In this document: positions 1 to 8,253 of the stretch, piece by piece | Position numbering within the stretch: the first letter of the stretch is position 1 | Layout: each line of letters begins with the position of its first letter | Source: Bin87 sp965220095 | GTDB lineage: Bacteria > Chloroflexota > Dehalococcoidia > Lucifugimonadales > UBA3495 | Reading direction: 5' to 3' | Assembly (NCBI GenBank): GCA_965220095.1 | Contig: OZ244805.1 | Coordinates: forward strand, 3,720,001-3,784,000 | DNA length: 64,000 bases | Made by a program: the position numbers and the translations under genes | Notes under the pieces: generated by a model | Told to the model about the DNA's origin: nothing | The model's database searches: none | The model's input: the letters and a program-made list of their open reading frames with translations, nothing else

Positions 1-221
1 GCGAAGTTGACCGAGTTGATCACGTCGGCCGTTCCGCTGCAACGAGCAATCAGGGCGGGCCGTTTATCGACCATGGCGTTCCAGATCCGTCGGACGCTGT
101 CGTAGCCCTCGTCGCCCGGGCGCAGCGTCTCCCCGTGCAGGCTGCCCCTGAAGTCCTTGACTGCCGCCTCGCTGATGACGGCGTAGTCGCCGGAAAGGGT
201 CGCAAATTTCAGGTCTGCCAT
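1..221 (-). CDS. FAD-binding oxidoreductase, N-terminal fragment (berberine-bridge-like)
   Basis: The first 73 residues of a leftward gene that runs off the window start. It begins at an ATG preceded by AGGAGG seven bases upstream. The readable N-terminus contains YDSVRRIWNAMVDKRPALIA followed by a stretch ending in ADVINSVNFA. This matches the opening of the FAD-linked oxidase (FAD_binding_4) family: a helix, an (S/N)-(A)-M-(V/I)-D-(K/R)-x-P motif, then the first strand of the FAD domain. The family oxidises alcohols, sugars or alkaloid-like substrates using covalently or tightly bound FAD. The substrate cannot be told. No catalytic residue lies in the visible part, so the call rests on the N-terminal pattern alone. 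Confidence 0.72.
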   Translation of the reverse strand, partial: MADLKFATLSGDYAVISEAAVKDFRGSLHGETLRPGDEGYDSVRRIWNAMVDKRPALIARCSGTADVINSVNF

Positions 222-376
222 ACCTCTGTCCTCCTGCGTGCTTTTCGACGCCCCTGGAGCTGCTCTGACAACGATGGTCTTTCCTTCCAAACGCATTCGA
301 AGGCCGGTCTGGTCCGCTTTGACCGCTGCCGATTATACGTGTGATGCGGGACCGCCGCCACTGGAACGTCCCCGAT

Positions 377-618
377 GACAGGGCAATCGCATTTAGCGTA
401 TTTGGCATAATGGACGCCTCAGATTATTGAGAAGTCAAATGCTGCATCCATCCAGAACCAGGAGATTACGGGTCACTGCACCGCCATTATGCCGACATTT
501 GCCGGATTCCAACGCCCAAACCTTTCAACATCGTCCTTATTTCCCTCACCCAACGGTTTTCGGCGCTCTGGCCGGCGCTGAAACCCTTGCAGAACATTTG
601 TAATGCGATTGCCCTGTC
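377..618. mobile_element. MITE-like element, 242 bp, with 17-bp perfect terminal inverted repeats
   Basis: The ends are GACAGGGCAATCGCATT at 377-393 and its exact reverse complement at 602-618. The six bases CCCGAT lie directly outside both ends (371-376 and 619-624), as expected for a target-site duplication. No convincing gene lies inside. It is therefore a non-autonomous element, probably moved by a transposase encoded elsewhere. It fills most of the gap between the divergently placed gene starts at 221 and 745. Confidence 0.75.
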
Positions 619-744
619 CCCGATGACCGCCCACTGGCGCAAAGTGCAACCTGCCGCCGTCGGCTCCGGCGGACGCCTCGCAGACCAGGAGATATATTCG
701 CCTATGCCGCTGCGCCAGCCGGGGCAGATTCAAGGAGGTCAATC

Positions 745-1393
745 GTGATTAGCAAAAAGTTGATGCTTGGCGTCGGGGTTCCTGTGTTGCTGCTCGCCCG
801 GTTGGGTGGAGTCTTGGCGGCCTACAGCTTTATCCCGACCAAAGGTGCCTCGCGGTCTTGGCGTGATTACCGAGACGCCGACTCGCTGCTAGCCGCTTCC
901 GAGCGCATCGTTGTGGCGACGTACTTGGATGAGGCGACTCATGAGATCCCCACCATTACTTCCCATGACGGAACAGTGATTGGCTCGGTCACGGAGACAT
1001 TCCGTCGTTTCCGGTTTGGGGAGTCACTGAAAAGGAGATGCCCAAGTTGGGGATACCTTGTATGTCGTTGAGTCCGCCAATGTTAAGACTGCGTTGGTCG
1101 ACGGAGAGTCCGAAACTGTTAACTGCGAAGTGCTGCAGTTGACGGCGGATCAGGAGTACGTCCCGTTCTTGCATAGCAAGCCGGCTAATCCTGCGCAGTA
1201 CGGGGACGCTATATGGACACGCCCGGGAGAACCTGGCATTGCGCAGATAGACGCGGAAGGTCGTCTTACCTTTGTCGCCACCGACAGGTACAAGGATGCG
1301 GTTGAAGGTGAAGGGTTGGAACGTGCTGCGGGATCGGATGCGCCCTTTGAGATGACGAAGGAGGACATCACGGGGACGACTTCTCCGAAATAG
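745..1393 (+). pseudogene. Membrane-anchored hypothetical protein, frameshifted
   Basis: A GTG start at 745 follows AGGAGGT at ideal spacing. The product begins with a hydrophobic anchor (about residues 5-28) and continues as a soluble domain to about residue 95. The frame then closes at 1071. A second frame, open to 1393, continues plausibly through KGDAQVGDTLYVVESANVK, so the two halves look like one protein of about 215 residues broken by a frameshift between about 1015 and 1040. I do not recognise the family. The exported part contains a short acidic stretch and no cysteines. The lesion could be a real mutation or a one-base assembly error. Confidence 0.5.
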
Positions 1394-1702
1394 TCCGTTC
1401 TTGACTTCGCTTGTGGTGGCGCCTATGAAAAACAGGGGCCACCCGACTTTGGATCGCCGTTGGTTGTGTGGTTCTTGGGACGATGACGTGGGCATCCACT
1501 TGCACGCCCTACTCGTCCAAAGGGGCTTGAGGGGTGTGAGTCGGCACGAGAGGACTTGTTCTCCATTCCTCGCGCTCTCACCAGCAATCTACCACGATCA
1601 TCTCTACTTGACGGCACTACCTCAACCCCATGTTGACAACCCCGGGCGAGGGCTCTAGCCTAGTCTCAACTTCGAATCTACGCTGGGGGATTGGGGTGAA
1701 TT
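1394..1702. other. Spacer of about 300 bp before the Rieske cluster
   Basis: No gene is supported here. The only readable signal is a sigma70-like promoter near its right end, listed separately. Confidence 0.5.
1633..1661 (+). promoter_or_regulatory. Candidate sigma70-type promoter for the Rieske operon
   Basis: TTGACA at 1633-1638 is followed, after 17 bases, by TAGCCT at 1656-1661. It lies about 40 bases upstream of the dioxygenase start at 1703. The -35 is perfect and the -10 is weak, so this is a prediction only. Confidence 0.35.
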
Positions 1703-3028
1703 ATGGAGATCAAAGATCTGATCATCGACGACCGGCGGCGGGGTATTTTCAGGGTCCACCGGTCGTCCATGACCTCCGTGGATTTGTTCCGGCGGGAACA
1801 GGAACAAATCTTTGACCGATGCTGGATCTACTTGGGGCACGAGTCGGAAGTGGAACAGCCCGGAGACTACCGGCGCCGAACCATAGCTGGTCGACCGCTT
1901 TTCCTGGTCCGCGGTAAAGACGGTCAAGTGCGGGTGTTCCTCAATTCCTGTACCCATCGGGGTGCTTTGATCTGCCGCCGCGATGCGGGGAACGCCGATG
2001 TCCTGCAATGTTTCTATCACGCCTGGTCTTTCAATACCAATGGAGAGCTGATCGGCGTCCCCGACGAGGATGCCTACGGCCCTTACTTCGACCGAAGTGA
2101 GCTGGGCCTGAAGGAACCACCCAGAGTCGAATGCTACCGGGGCTTTTACTTCGTGAGTTTCAACCCCTACGTCGATGACCTGGTCACTTATCTGGCGGGC
2201 GCAAAAGATTACCTTGACCTGATCGTAGACCAATCCGAGGAAGGGATGCGGATAGTCCGTGGTTCCAACAAGTACACCATGAAAGCCAACTGGAAGCTCC
2301 TGGTTGAAAACAGCCTCGATGGATATCACTTGGTTCCGACTCATCAAACCTATCTGGATTACATCACCAGTCTCGGGACCGACGACAGCGGTCAAACGGC
2401 GGCATCCCGCATCCCCGGCACCGCGAAAGCCCTGGGTAATGGCCATTGCGTTATTGAATCTCCAGTGAGGAACGGCCGCCCCATCGCCCATTGGCACCCG
2501 CTATTCGGCGAGGACGCCCGTGAGCCGATGGCGCGAGTCCGTCAGCAGCTGGTGGAGAAATACGGAGAAGAGCGCACTTACCGGATGGCCGATACCTCCC
2601 GAAACCTGATCATCTATCCCAACCTGGTGATCAACGACATCATGGCCATCACTGTCAGGTATTTTGAACCTCTGGCTCCCGACAATATGGAGGTTACGGC
2701 CTGGCACCTTGTCCCAAGGGAGGAATCAGAGGCCATGCTGTCCACCCGACTGGACAGCTTCCTGACCTTCCTGGGACCGGGCGGCTTTGCCACCCCCGAT
2801 GATGTGGAAGCTCTGGAATCGTGTCAGGCTGGATTCCGCGCCACCGAAACTGGGTGGTCCGACATCTCCAGAGGTATGCTCAGGCCCGCGCTATCGACGG
2901 ATGAGCTCCAGATGCGGGGATTCTGGCGGCAATGGCACGCGAATATGCAGGGCCGGAGCCATACCGACGTACAGGACGGGCCGGTCACGGAAACCGAAGC
3001 CGTGGCGGCTTTGGCAACAGACGACTGA
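1703..3028 (+). CDS. Aromatic ring-hydroxylating dioxygenase, large (alpha) subunit
   Basis: Catalytic subunit of a Rieske non-heme iron oxygenase, which adds O2 across an aromatic or polycyclic ring. The Rieske [2Fe-2S] site is complete: C83-x-H85, then 17 residues, then C103-x2-H106. The mononuclear iron site follows as D206, H209 and H214 in the segment NSLDGYHLVPTH. The downstream Asp region (DDVEALESCQAG) is also present. At 441 residues it has the normal length. The beta subunit follows after 23 bp and an SDR after that, giving an operon that could make and then oxidise a cis-dihydrodiol. No ferredoxin or reductase gene is adjacent, so electrons must come from elsewhere. The substrate is unknown. 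Confidence 0.93.
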   Translation: MEIKDLIIDDRRRGIFRVHRSSMTSVDLFRREQEQIFDRCWIYLGHESEVEQPGDYRRRTIAGRPLFLVRGKDGQVRVFLNSCTHRGALICRRDAGNADVLQCFYHAWSFNTNGELIGVPDEDAYGPYFDRSELGLKEPPRVECYRGFYFVSFNPYVDDLVTYLAGAKDYLDLIVDQSEEGMRIVRGSNKYTMKANWKLLVENSLDGYHLVPTHQTYLDYITSLGTDDSGQTAASRIPGTAKALGNGHCVIESPVRNGRPIAHWHPLFGEDAREPMARVRQQLVEKYGEERTYRMADTSRNLIIYPNLVINDIMAITVRYFEPLAPDNMEVTAWHLVPREESEAMLSTRLDSFLTFLGPGGFATPDDVEALESCQAGFRATETGWSDISRGMLRPALSTDELQMRGFWRQWHANMQGRSHTDVQDGPVTETEAVAALATDD

Positions 3029-3051
3029 CGCCCCGCCGGACCAGGTGAACG

Positions 3052-3546
3052 ATGACGGCAGCTAACCAACCCACGTTGCGCGAGCTGGTGGAGGATTTCC
3101 TGTTTAATGAGGCGGCGCTACTGGATGAATGGCGCCTGGACGACTGGGTCGATTTGTTCACCGAAGACGCCCGGTACGTGGTCCCCACCACCGACTTGCC
3201 GGAAGGGGACCCCAAACGCGACCTGGTGTTCATCGACGACGACATCACCCGTTTGCGCGCTCGGGCGGTGCGGCTGAACAGCCGCCATGCTCACCGCGAG
3301 TATCCGTGGTCGCGGACTCGCCGATTTGTTTCCAACGTGCGGGTTGCAGAAACCAACGATGGTGAGCTCTTGGTCGCGTCAAACGTCCTGGTCTATCGGT
3401 TCCGCAACGGCGAGGGAGCACCTTACGTCGGCAGCATCGACTACATCTTGCGGCGGGACGACGGGTATTTGAAAATAGCGTACCGCCGCGCGGTGCTGGA
3501 TTTGGAGGCCCTCTCCTGGCACGGTGCGGTTAGCATCATCTTTTGA
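3052..3546 (+). CDS. Aromatic ring-hydroxylating dioxygenase, small (beta) subunit
   Basis: A 164-residue protein of the ring-hydroxylating beta-subunit (SnoaL/NTF2-like cone) fold. Typical features are the N-terminal helix ending in EAALLDEWRLDDWVDLF, the EDARYVVP strand and the RLRARAVRLNSRHAHREYPW segment. The last of these matches the conserved R-x6-R-x-P/S-x-HR region of this family. It supports alpha3-beta3 assembly and has no catalytic role of its own. It begins 23 bases after the alpha subunit stop and is almost certainly co-transcribed with it. Confidence 0.88.
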   Translation: MTAANQPTLRELVEDFLFNEAALLDEWRLDDWVDLFTEDARYVVPTTDLPEGDPKRDLVFIDDDITRLRARAVRLNSRHAHREYPWSRTRRFVSNVRVAETNDGELLVASNVLVYRFRNGEGAPYVGSIDYILRRDDGYLKIAYRRAVLDLEALSWHGAVSIIF

Positions 3547-3597
3547 ACCCCCGGGCCATTCGATTCGTCGAAGCGCCCGATTAGTGGAGGCTAGCGA

Positions 3598-4419
3598 TTG
3601 AAACTCGAAGGTAAAACGGCGCTGGTGACGGGTACGAGTCCCAACATCATGGGCGGTATCGCCGAGCAGTTGGCCCGGGAAGGGGCCAACCTGGTTTGCG
3701 CCGATATCCGCGAGGACTACGCCGAGAAATGCGCCTCGGCCATTATGGCCGAAGGACATGACGCCATGGGCGTAGGCTGCGACGTAACCGACGAGGACCA
3801 GGTGGTCGCCGCTATCTCCAGGGCCACGGAACGGTTCGGGGGTGTGGACATTCTGGTGAACGGCGCGGCTCTGTTCAACTTCAAGGGTGTGTTGAACATG
3901 CCGGTAGACGAGTGGCGCCGCCAGACCGACATTATTCTCACCGGTGCGTTTTTGTTCACCAAGCACGTGGCTCAGTCGATGATCCAGCAGAATCGAAAGG
4001 GCAACATCATCAACATCATCTCCACCGCGGGACATCAGGGCGAGCCGGGTAACGTGGGCTACGGAACCGCCAAGGCGGGACTGATCAACTTCACCAGGTC
4101 GGTGGCCATGGAACTGGCCGAGTACGGCATCCGGGTCAACAGCTTGACACCCACCGCCACCGACCCATCGGAAGGACGGGACCGGGCCGCCAGATGGGGC
4201 GTGGATTGGCCGGCGCCCCGCGTGGGACAGCGTGCAGCGGGGCTACTGGCAGACGCCAGCAGAGGCGCGCCTTTGCTCAAGCTCCCCAGCCCGACCCACT
4301 ATGGAAAAGCCGCCGTCTTCCTGGCATCCGACGACGCTGAAATGATTACCGGATTCGACTTGCGCGTGGATGCCGGCGCCGTTTCCCGGTACTGGATTTG
4401 GTCTCCTGGAGACGCTTAA
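3598..4419 (+). CDS. Short-chain dehydrogenase/reductase (SDR)
   Basis: Classical SDR of 273 residues starting at TTG, with GGAGG about ten bases upstream. The cofactor loop is TGTSPNIMGGI (residues 11-21), which departs from the usual TGxxxGIG. An Asp at the end of the second strand (CADI) favours NAD. The catalytic triad is S142, Y155 and K159 (YGTAK). About 50 bases separate it from the beta subunit gene, so it is probably the third gene of the operon. A natural role would be dehydrogenation of the diol or alcohol made by the dioxygenase. That role is inferred from position only. Confidence 0.88.
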   Translation: MKLEGKTALVTGTSPNIMGGIAEQLAREGANLVCADIREDYAEKCASAIMAEGHDAMGVGCDVTDEDQVVAAISRATERFGGVDILVNGAALFNFKGVLNMPVDEWRRQTDIILTGAFLFTKHVAQSMIQQNRKGNIINIISTAGHQGEPGNVGYGTAKAGLINFTRSVAMELAEYGIRVNSLTPTATDPSEGRDRAARWGVDWPAPRVGQRAAGLLADASRGAPLLKLPSPTHYGKAAVFLASDDAEMITGFDLRVDAGAVSRYWIWSPGDA

Positions 4420-4490
4420 ACGCTGTCACGAAGGGGAGTCAAGGGACGGCGGGCCCCAAGCGGCTAATCGTTGCGACGTGGGCAGGTCGT

Positions 4491-4979
4491 CTATTGGTCC
4501 GGGGCGGGTAGGAACACCGGCAGCACCACCTCGGGATCGTCGACCGCAGGAATGAAAGTAACCTGTACCGGCATATTAATGCTGATGTCCTCGGGGGGCA
4601 CTTGGAGGACGTTGCTGCAAATCCGAAGACCCTCCTGCTCCTCCAGTTCGATCATGCAAAGGTTGTAGGGAGTCTGTTCCTTCTCCTGGATTGCCGGGTG
4701 CACCGGGTGGCGGACTATCACGTAGGAGTAAACGAAACCCCGGCCACTGACCTTTGTCCAGTTGTAGTCAAGAGACGAGCATTCGGGGCACATGGGGGAT
4801 GGCAGGTGCCGGAACACGCCGCAATCCGAGCACCGTTGGATGCGCAGCTCGCCGTGCCGGGGCCCCTCCCAGAATCCCCGTTCATAGTCCGGCAACCGCT
4901 CCAGATCGGGTAGCGGTACGCCTTCCAGCGGCGCGGTCATCGGCCGGGTCTTGACGGCCTGTTCTCTTTCCTGAGTCAT
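4491..4979 (-). CDS. DUF35 zinc-ribbon/OB-fold protein, partner of thiolase-like enzyme
   Basis: A 162-residue protein with an N-terminal helix (DYERGFWEGPRHGEL), a rubredoxin-like zinc ribbon (C50, C53, C64, C67) and a C-terminal OB-fold with the GRGFVYSYVIVRHPVHP strand pair typical of DUF35. Such proteins bind acyl-CoA and pair with SCP-x-type thiolases or retro-aldolases, as in sterol side-chain degradation (ChsH2-Ltp2). The thiolase-like gene lies 34 bp upstream on the same strand, which supports the same partnership here. It converges on the SDR gene with a 71-bp gap. Confidence 0.9.
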   Translation of the reverse strand: MTQEREQAVKTRPMTAPLEGVPLPDLERLPDYERGFWEGPRHGELRIQRCSDCGVFRHLPSPMCPECSSLDYNWTKVSGRGFVYSYVIVRHPVHPAIQEKEQTPYNLCMIELEEQEGLRICSNVLQVPPEDISINMPVQVTFIPAVDDPEVVLPVFLPAPDQ

Positions 4980-5013
4980 CGGAAATCCTCGCTATCCTTG
5001 GACCGTCCCTGCG

Positions 5014-6204
5014 CTATCCCCGGCGAATTATCACGGCGGCGCTCAGCTGGGCCGTGCTGCTGCAGGAAAGGACCCGGTTGATGGTCTTGTGGGGCGGCTG
5101 AGCGGTGGAGGTGCCTCGGATAAGCCGGACCGCCTCCTGGGGATGGGTCAGGCCATGGATATACGCCTCGGAGTGATTGCCGCCGTGGGTGTTGGTGGGC
5201 AGCATGCCATCAAACCGAAGGTTGCCTCCACCTTCCACGAAGTCCTTTGCCTCGCCTCGAGGCACAAACCCGTAGGCTTCCAGGTTCAGCAGGCAGAACG
5301 GGGTGAAGTGGTCGTAGAACATCAGCGCGTCCATGTCCGATGCTTGCAGGCGGGCCCGGGCCCACAGATCCCGGGCGGTGTGCTCCGACTCTGACGCGGC
5401 CAGGTCGGGACGGTAGATTATGCCATCGTTCCGAGGGCCGGAGCCTTGGGCTGCCGCCTCAACCAGTGTCAGGGTCCCTGAATGGCGCAGTTCCCTGGCG
5501 CGCTCCGGGGTGGTCATTACAATGGCGGCGGCGCCGTCGTTTTCCTGGCAGAAGTCCAGGACGTGCAACGGGTCCACAACCATGCGAGAATTCTGGTGGT
5601 CGTCGATGGTGATGGGGTCCCTCCGGAGAGCGCGGGGGTTCCGGGAGGCGTGCTCGCGCAGGGTAACCGCGACCCAACCGAAGTGGCGGCTCGTAGCTCC
5701 GAACTGGTGCATGTAACGCCGGACGAACATGCCGAAATGATGCGCCGGAGCCATGTTGCCCCAGGGAGCGGCAAAGCTCTGCGCCCCGCCGGCGATTCGC
5801 TCCGGGCCTCTGGCCAGGCCCAAGCGTAACCCGGAACGGAGGTTGGCGGCGCGGAAGCACACCACGTAGTTACAGAACCCGGCAGCGATTGCGGCGGCGG
5901 CATGGCCGATCACCGCGTTGCCCGCGCCCCCTCCGTAGGAGACGGATTCCCAGTGACGCAGGTTCTTGATGCCCAACGACTGTACTAGCAAAGTTTCGTG
6001 GTTGGACTCCATGTCGTAGCGCACCAAGCCGTCGATGTCCTGCGGGGCGATACCGGCATCGTCGCAGGCGGCGTTGATCGCCTCGGAGGCCAACTGCAAC
6101 TCGCTACGGCCCGAGTTCCAGGAAAACTCCGTTTCGCCTATGCCGACTATCGCGGCCTTGTCCCTTATGCCGTTGGTATCGGCGGGGATGATGGTTTGCG
6201 CCAT
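5014..6204 (-). CDS. Thiolase-like / lipid-transfer acyl-CoA enzyme
   Basis: A 396-residue member of the SCP-x/lipid-transfer branch of the thiolase superfamily. The N-terminus (AAIVGIGETEFSW) and the segment EAINAACDDAGIAPQDIDGLV are typical. The usual active-site Cys region reads ESVSYGGGAGNAV with glycine in place of cysteine. This is seen in the non-condensing Ltp2-like branch and suggests a retro-aldol or scaffold role, not classical thiolysis. The C-terminal GGNHSEAYIHG loop is retained. AGGAGG precedes the start. The interrupted CoA-transferase ends 6 bp upstream and the DUF35 gene begins 34 bp downstream, so all three formed one operon. Confidence 0.85.
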   Translation of the reverse strand: MAQTIIPADTNGIRDKAAIVGIGETEFSWNSGRSELQLASEAINAACDDAGIAPQDIDGLVRYDMESNHETLLVQSLGIKNLRHWESVSYGGGAGNAVIGHAAAAIAAGFCNYVVCFRAANLRSGLRLGLARGPERIAGGAQSFAAPWGNMAPAHHFGMFVRRYMHQFGATSRHFGWVAVTLREHASRNPRALRRDPITIDDHQNSRMVVDPLHVLDFCQENDGAAAIVMTTPERARELRHSGTLTLVEAAAQGSGPRNDGIIYRPDLAASESEHTARDLWARARLQASDMDALMFYDHFTPFCLLNLEAYGFVPRGEAKDFVEGGGNLRFDGMLPTNTHGGNHSEAYIHGLTHPQEAVRLIRGTSTAQPPHKTINRVLSCSSTAQLSAAVIIRRG

Positions 6205-6822
6205 TGCCGGCTAGTCCTCCTCCCAGTCCACTACCTTCCGTTGTTTCAAGTCGTGGATCTGTTCGTGGGTATACCCCAATTCCCTGAGGATGGGGCGGGT
6301 GTGCTGCCCTTTAAGCGGTCCGGGGCCGGCCCGTCCCGAGGAATCCGAGAAGTCGACCACGGGGGAGTACCGCCAGAATTCACCATAGCGTGGCGCCTCT
6401 ACCTGGGTAACGAGTCCGTTCTCGCGCACGTGCGGATCTTCGTTAAAAAAGAAATACATGCCCCGATCCTCGGCCTTGACGCATGCTACGTCGGCGGCGG
6501 TGAGCAGCTCCTCCCAATACAGTGGATCTTCGCCGGCGAACACCCGGGCCAATTCGTCGGCGAGCGCATCGTCGTGTTCCTCCCGCATCTCGGGAGCGGC
6601 AAACCGGGGATCGTCCAGAAGGTCGGTCCGGCCGATGGTCCGGCACAGGGCCTCCCACTCGTCCTCGAAGGGACAAGCGAGGAACACCCACCCGGTTTTT
6701 GCGCGGTACAGGCGGTAGAGGGCGTGGAGCCCGTGTCCGTCCCCGTCGGGCAGCGGTCGAGGTCGCTTCCCCTCGTGCCAGTAGAAATCGTCGACATTGG
6801 CATAGGCGTTGGCAGCGATCAT

Positions 6823-8253
6823 GTAACTGTTCAGACTGGGGCGAGTTGGGGTTGGGAGAGGATGGAGTTCAGGGCATGGTAGGGGTTGCAGCCTCGCAAG
6901 CGCCATGTGCCGAACAAGGAAGCGAGGATACTCTTGGTTTCGCTTCCCTGCTCCGAACGGGTCCCGCCGCTGATCTTCCGGCTCACCACCGTTGGGCGCA
7001 GGCTGCGCTCCGCCGCGTTGTTGTCCGCGCTCACCCGGGGATCGGCGACGAAAGCGAACAACTCCGGCAAGAAGCGTTCCACCCGCTGGCACAGCACCCT
7101 CATGGGCGCATCGCCGTCCAGGTAAGGCTTGCAGATGGACCATAGCCGCTTCTGGCACTGCTGTTGCAGCTTTACCCGCTGGGCCCGCTGCACCGTTTCC
7201 GGCAGGCCCGGGTCAGGGCCGGGATATGCCTGCGCCTGGTCATACACCTCCCGCACCTGGTGGGCCCATTCGGCCAGTCCTTGGTGTTGAGGGTATCGCT
7301 CCTTCAGTTGGTGGATGTCCCGCAGGAGATGGGTCCAACATCTCTGATGCAGCCCTTGATGCACGTTGTAAGCGCCGTAGAAGTCACTGACCAGCACCCC
7401 GTCAAACTCATCCCCCAACACCTCCGCAACCACTTGCCTTCCCCGGCTGGCCCGGCGGAGGAAGTAACGTACTTCCGGATTGCTGAAGCTCCAGAGATAC
7501 CCGTTGCGGCCATCTTCCCGCCAGCCTGTCTCGTCCCCATACACCACCGGACTGGCTCGAATCTCTTGCTGTAGCTGGTTGTACTCCTCCTGGCCTAGCC
7601 TGGCCACTCCACGCACCAAGGCCACCAGTTCCCCCACGCTAAGGCCCAGTCTGTAGCGCCACTTCAGGTAGCGTTGAATCACCCCATAGGGAAGCCGGCA
7701 CTCCTCCCGGAGCACGCATACTTCCTGCTGGACTGAGATTCCCACCCGTTGCCGCCCTACCGCGAGGGCGCTCCAATCCGGTTCCGGGGACCACCGCTGC
7801 CCGCACTTCCGGCAAGTGCGTTCCAACACCACGTGCTCAGTTACCCGCGCCCGCACCCGGGGTATGGTTATAATCTGGCGGCGCCGGCGCACCCTCCCGC
7901 CGGCCAGAGGGACCCGGCAACCGGGACAACTGGCCGTGGCGTGCTCTACCCTATGGGTCGGCTCCTCCCGACGCCGGACAAACCCGTGGGTACGCTTCTT
8001 GCGTTCTTTCTTGGAGCGGGCTGGCCGGTTGGCCTTGGCCCAAGAAGGTGGCTTCCTCTCCTTCAGTCCGGCATCCAGCGGCCTCTGTTGGCCTTCCAAC
8101 TCTGCAATCCGGGCTTCCTGGGCCTCGATTAAGCTGATGAGTTGACCGATTATCTCAATCAATTCCTCCCGGGAAGCCCCGGCTAAATTCACAGGCAGTT
8201 TCATGCTCGTAGTCTATCTGGCTCATCAGATTTAGGCCAGTCTGAACAGTTAC
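6823..8253 (-). mobile_element. IS66-family element (single-gene, ISBst12-like), complete
   Basis: A 1431-bp element with 17-bp perfect terminal inverted repeats (GTAACTGTTCAGACTGG at 6823-6839, complement at 8237-8253). It is flanked by an exact 8-bp target duplication GCGATCAT (6815-6822 and 8254-8261). The 8-bp duplication and the single tnpC-type gene fit the ISBst12 subgroup of IS66. The perfect ends and duplication point to a recent insertion. Confidence 0.93.
6831..8204 (-). CDS. tnpC: IS66-family transposase (TnpC type)
   Basis: A 457-residue intact transposase. In order it has an N-terminal leucine-rich coiled coil (ELIEIIGQLISLIEAQEARI), a basic linker, a zinc-binding domain (CPGC near residue 95 and CRKC near residue 137), the DDE core and the C-terminal NAAERSLRPTVVSRKISGG block. 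The DDE core includes YGDETGWREDG and VSDFYGAY. The stop codon lies inside the left terminal repeat. It looks active. tnpA and tnpB are absent, as in the ISBst12 subgroup. Confidence 0.95.
   Translation of the reverse strand: MKLPVNLAGASREELIEIIGQLISLIEAQEARIAELEGQQRPLDAGLKERKPPSWAKANRPARSKKERKKRTHGFVRRREEPTHRVEHATASCPGCRVPLAGGRVRRRRQIITIPRVRARVTEHVVLERTCRKCGQRWSPEPDWSALAVGRQRVGISVQQEVCVLREECRLPYGVIQRYLKWRYRLGLSVGELVALVRGVARLGQEEYNQLQQEIRASPVVYGDETGWREDGRNGYLWSFSNPEVRYFLRRASRGRQVVAEVLGDEFDGVLVSDFYGAYNVHQGLHQRCWTHLLRDIHQLKERYPQHQGLAEWAHQVREVYDQAQAYPGPDPGLPETVQRAQRVKLQQQCQKRLWSICKPYLDGDAPMRVLCQRVERFLPELFAFVADPRVSADNNAAERSLRPTVVSRKISGGTRSEQGSETKSILASLFGTWRLRGCNPYHALNSILSQPQLAPV

Noticed and set aside
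1401..1658. Apparent plus-strand gene of 85 codons before the Rieske cluster
   Set aside because: No ribosome-binding site, no recognisable composition, and overlapping frames on the other strand of similar length. It looks like random open frame.
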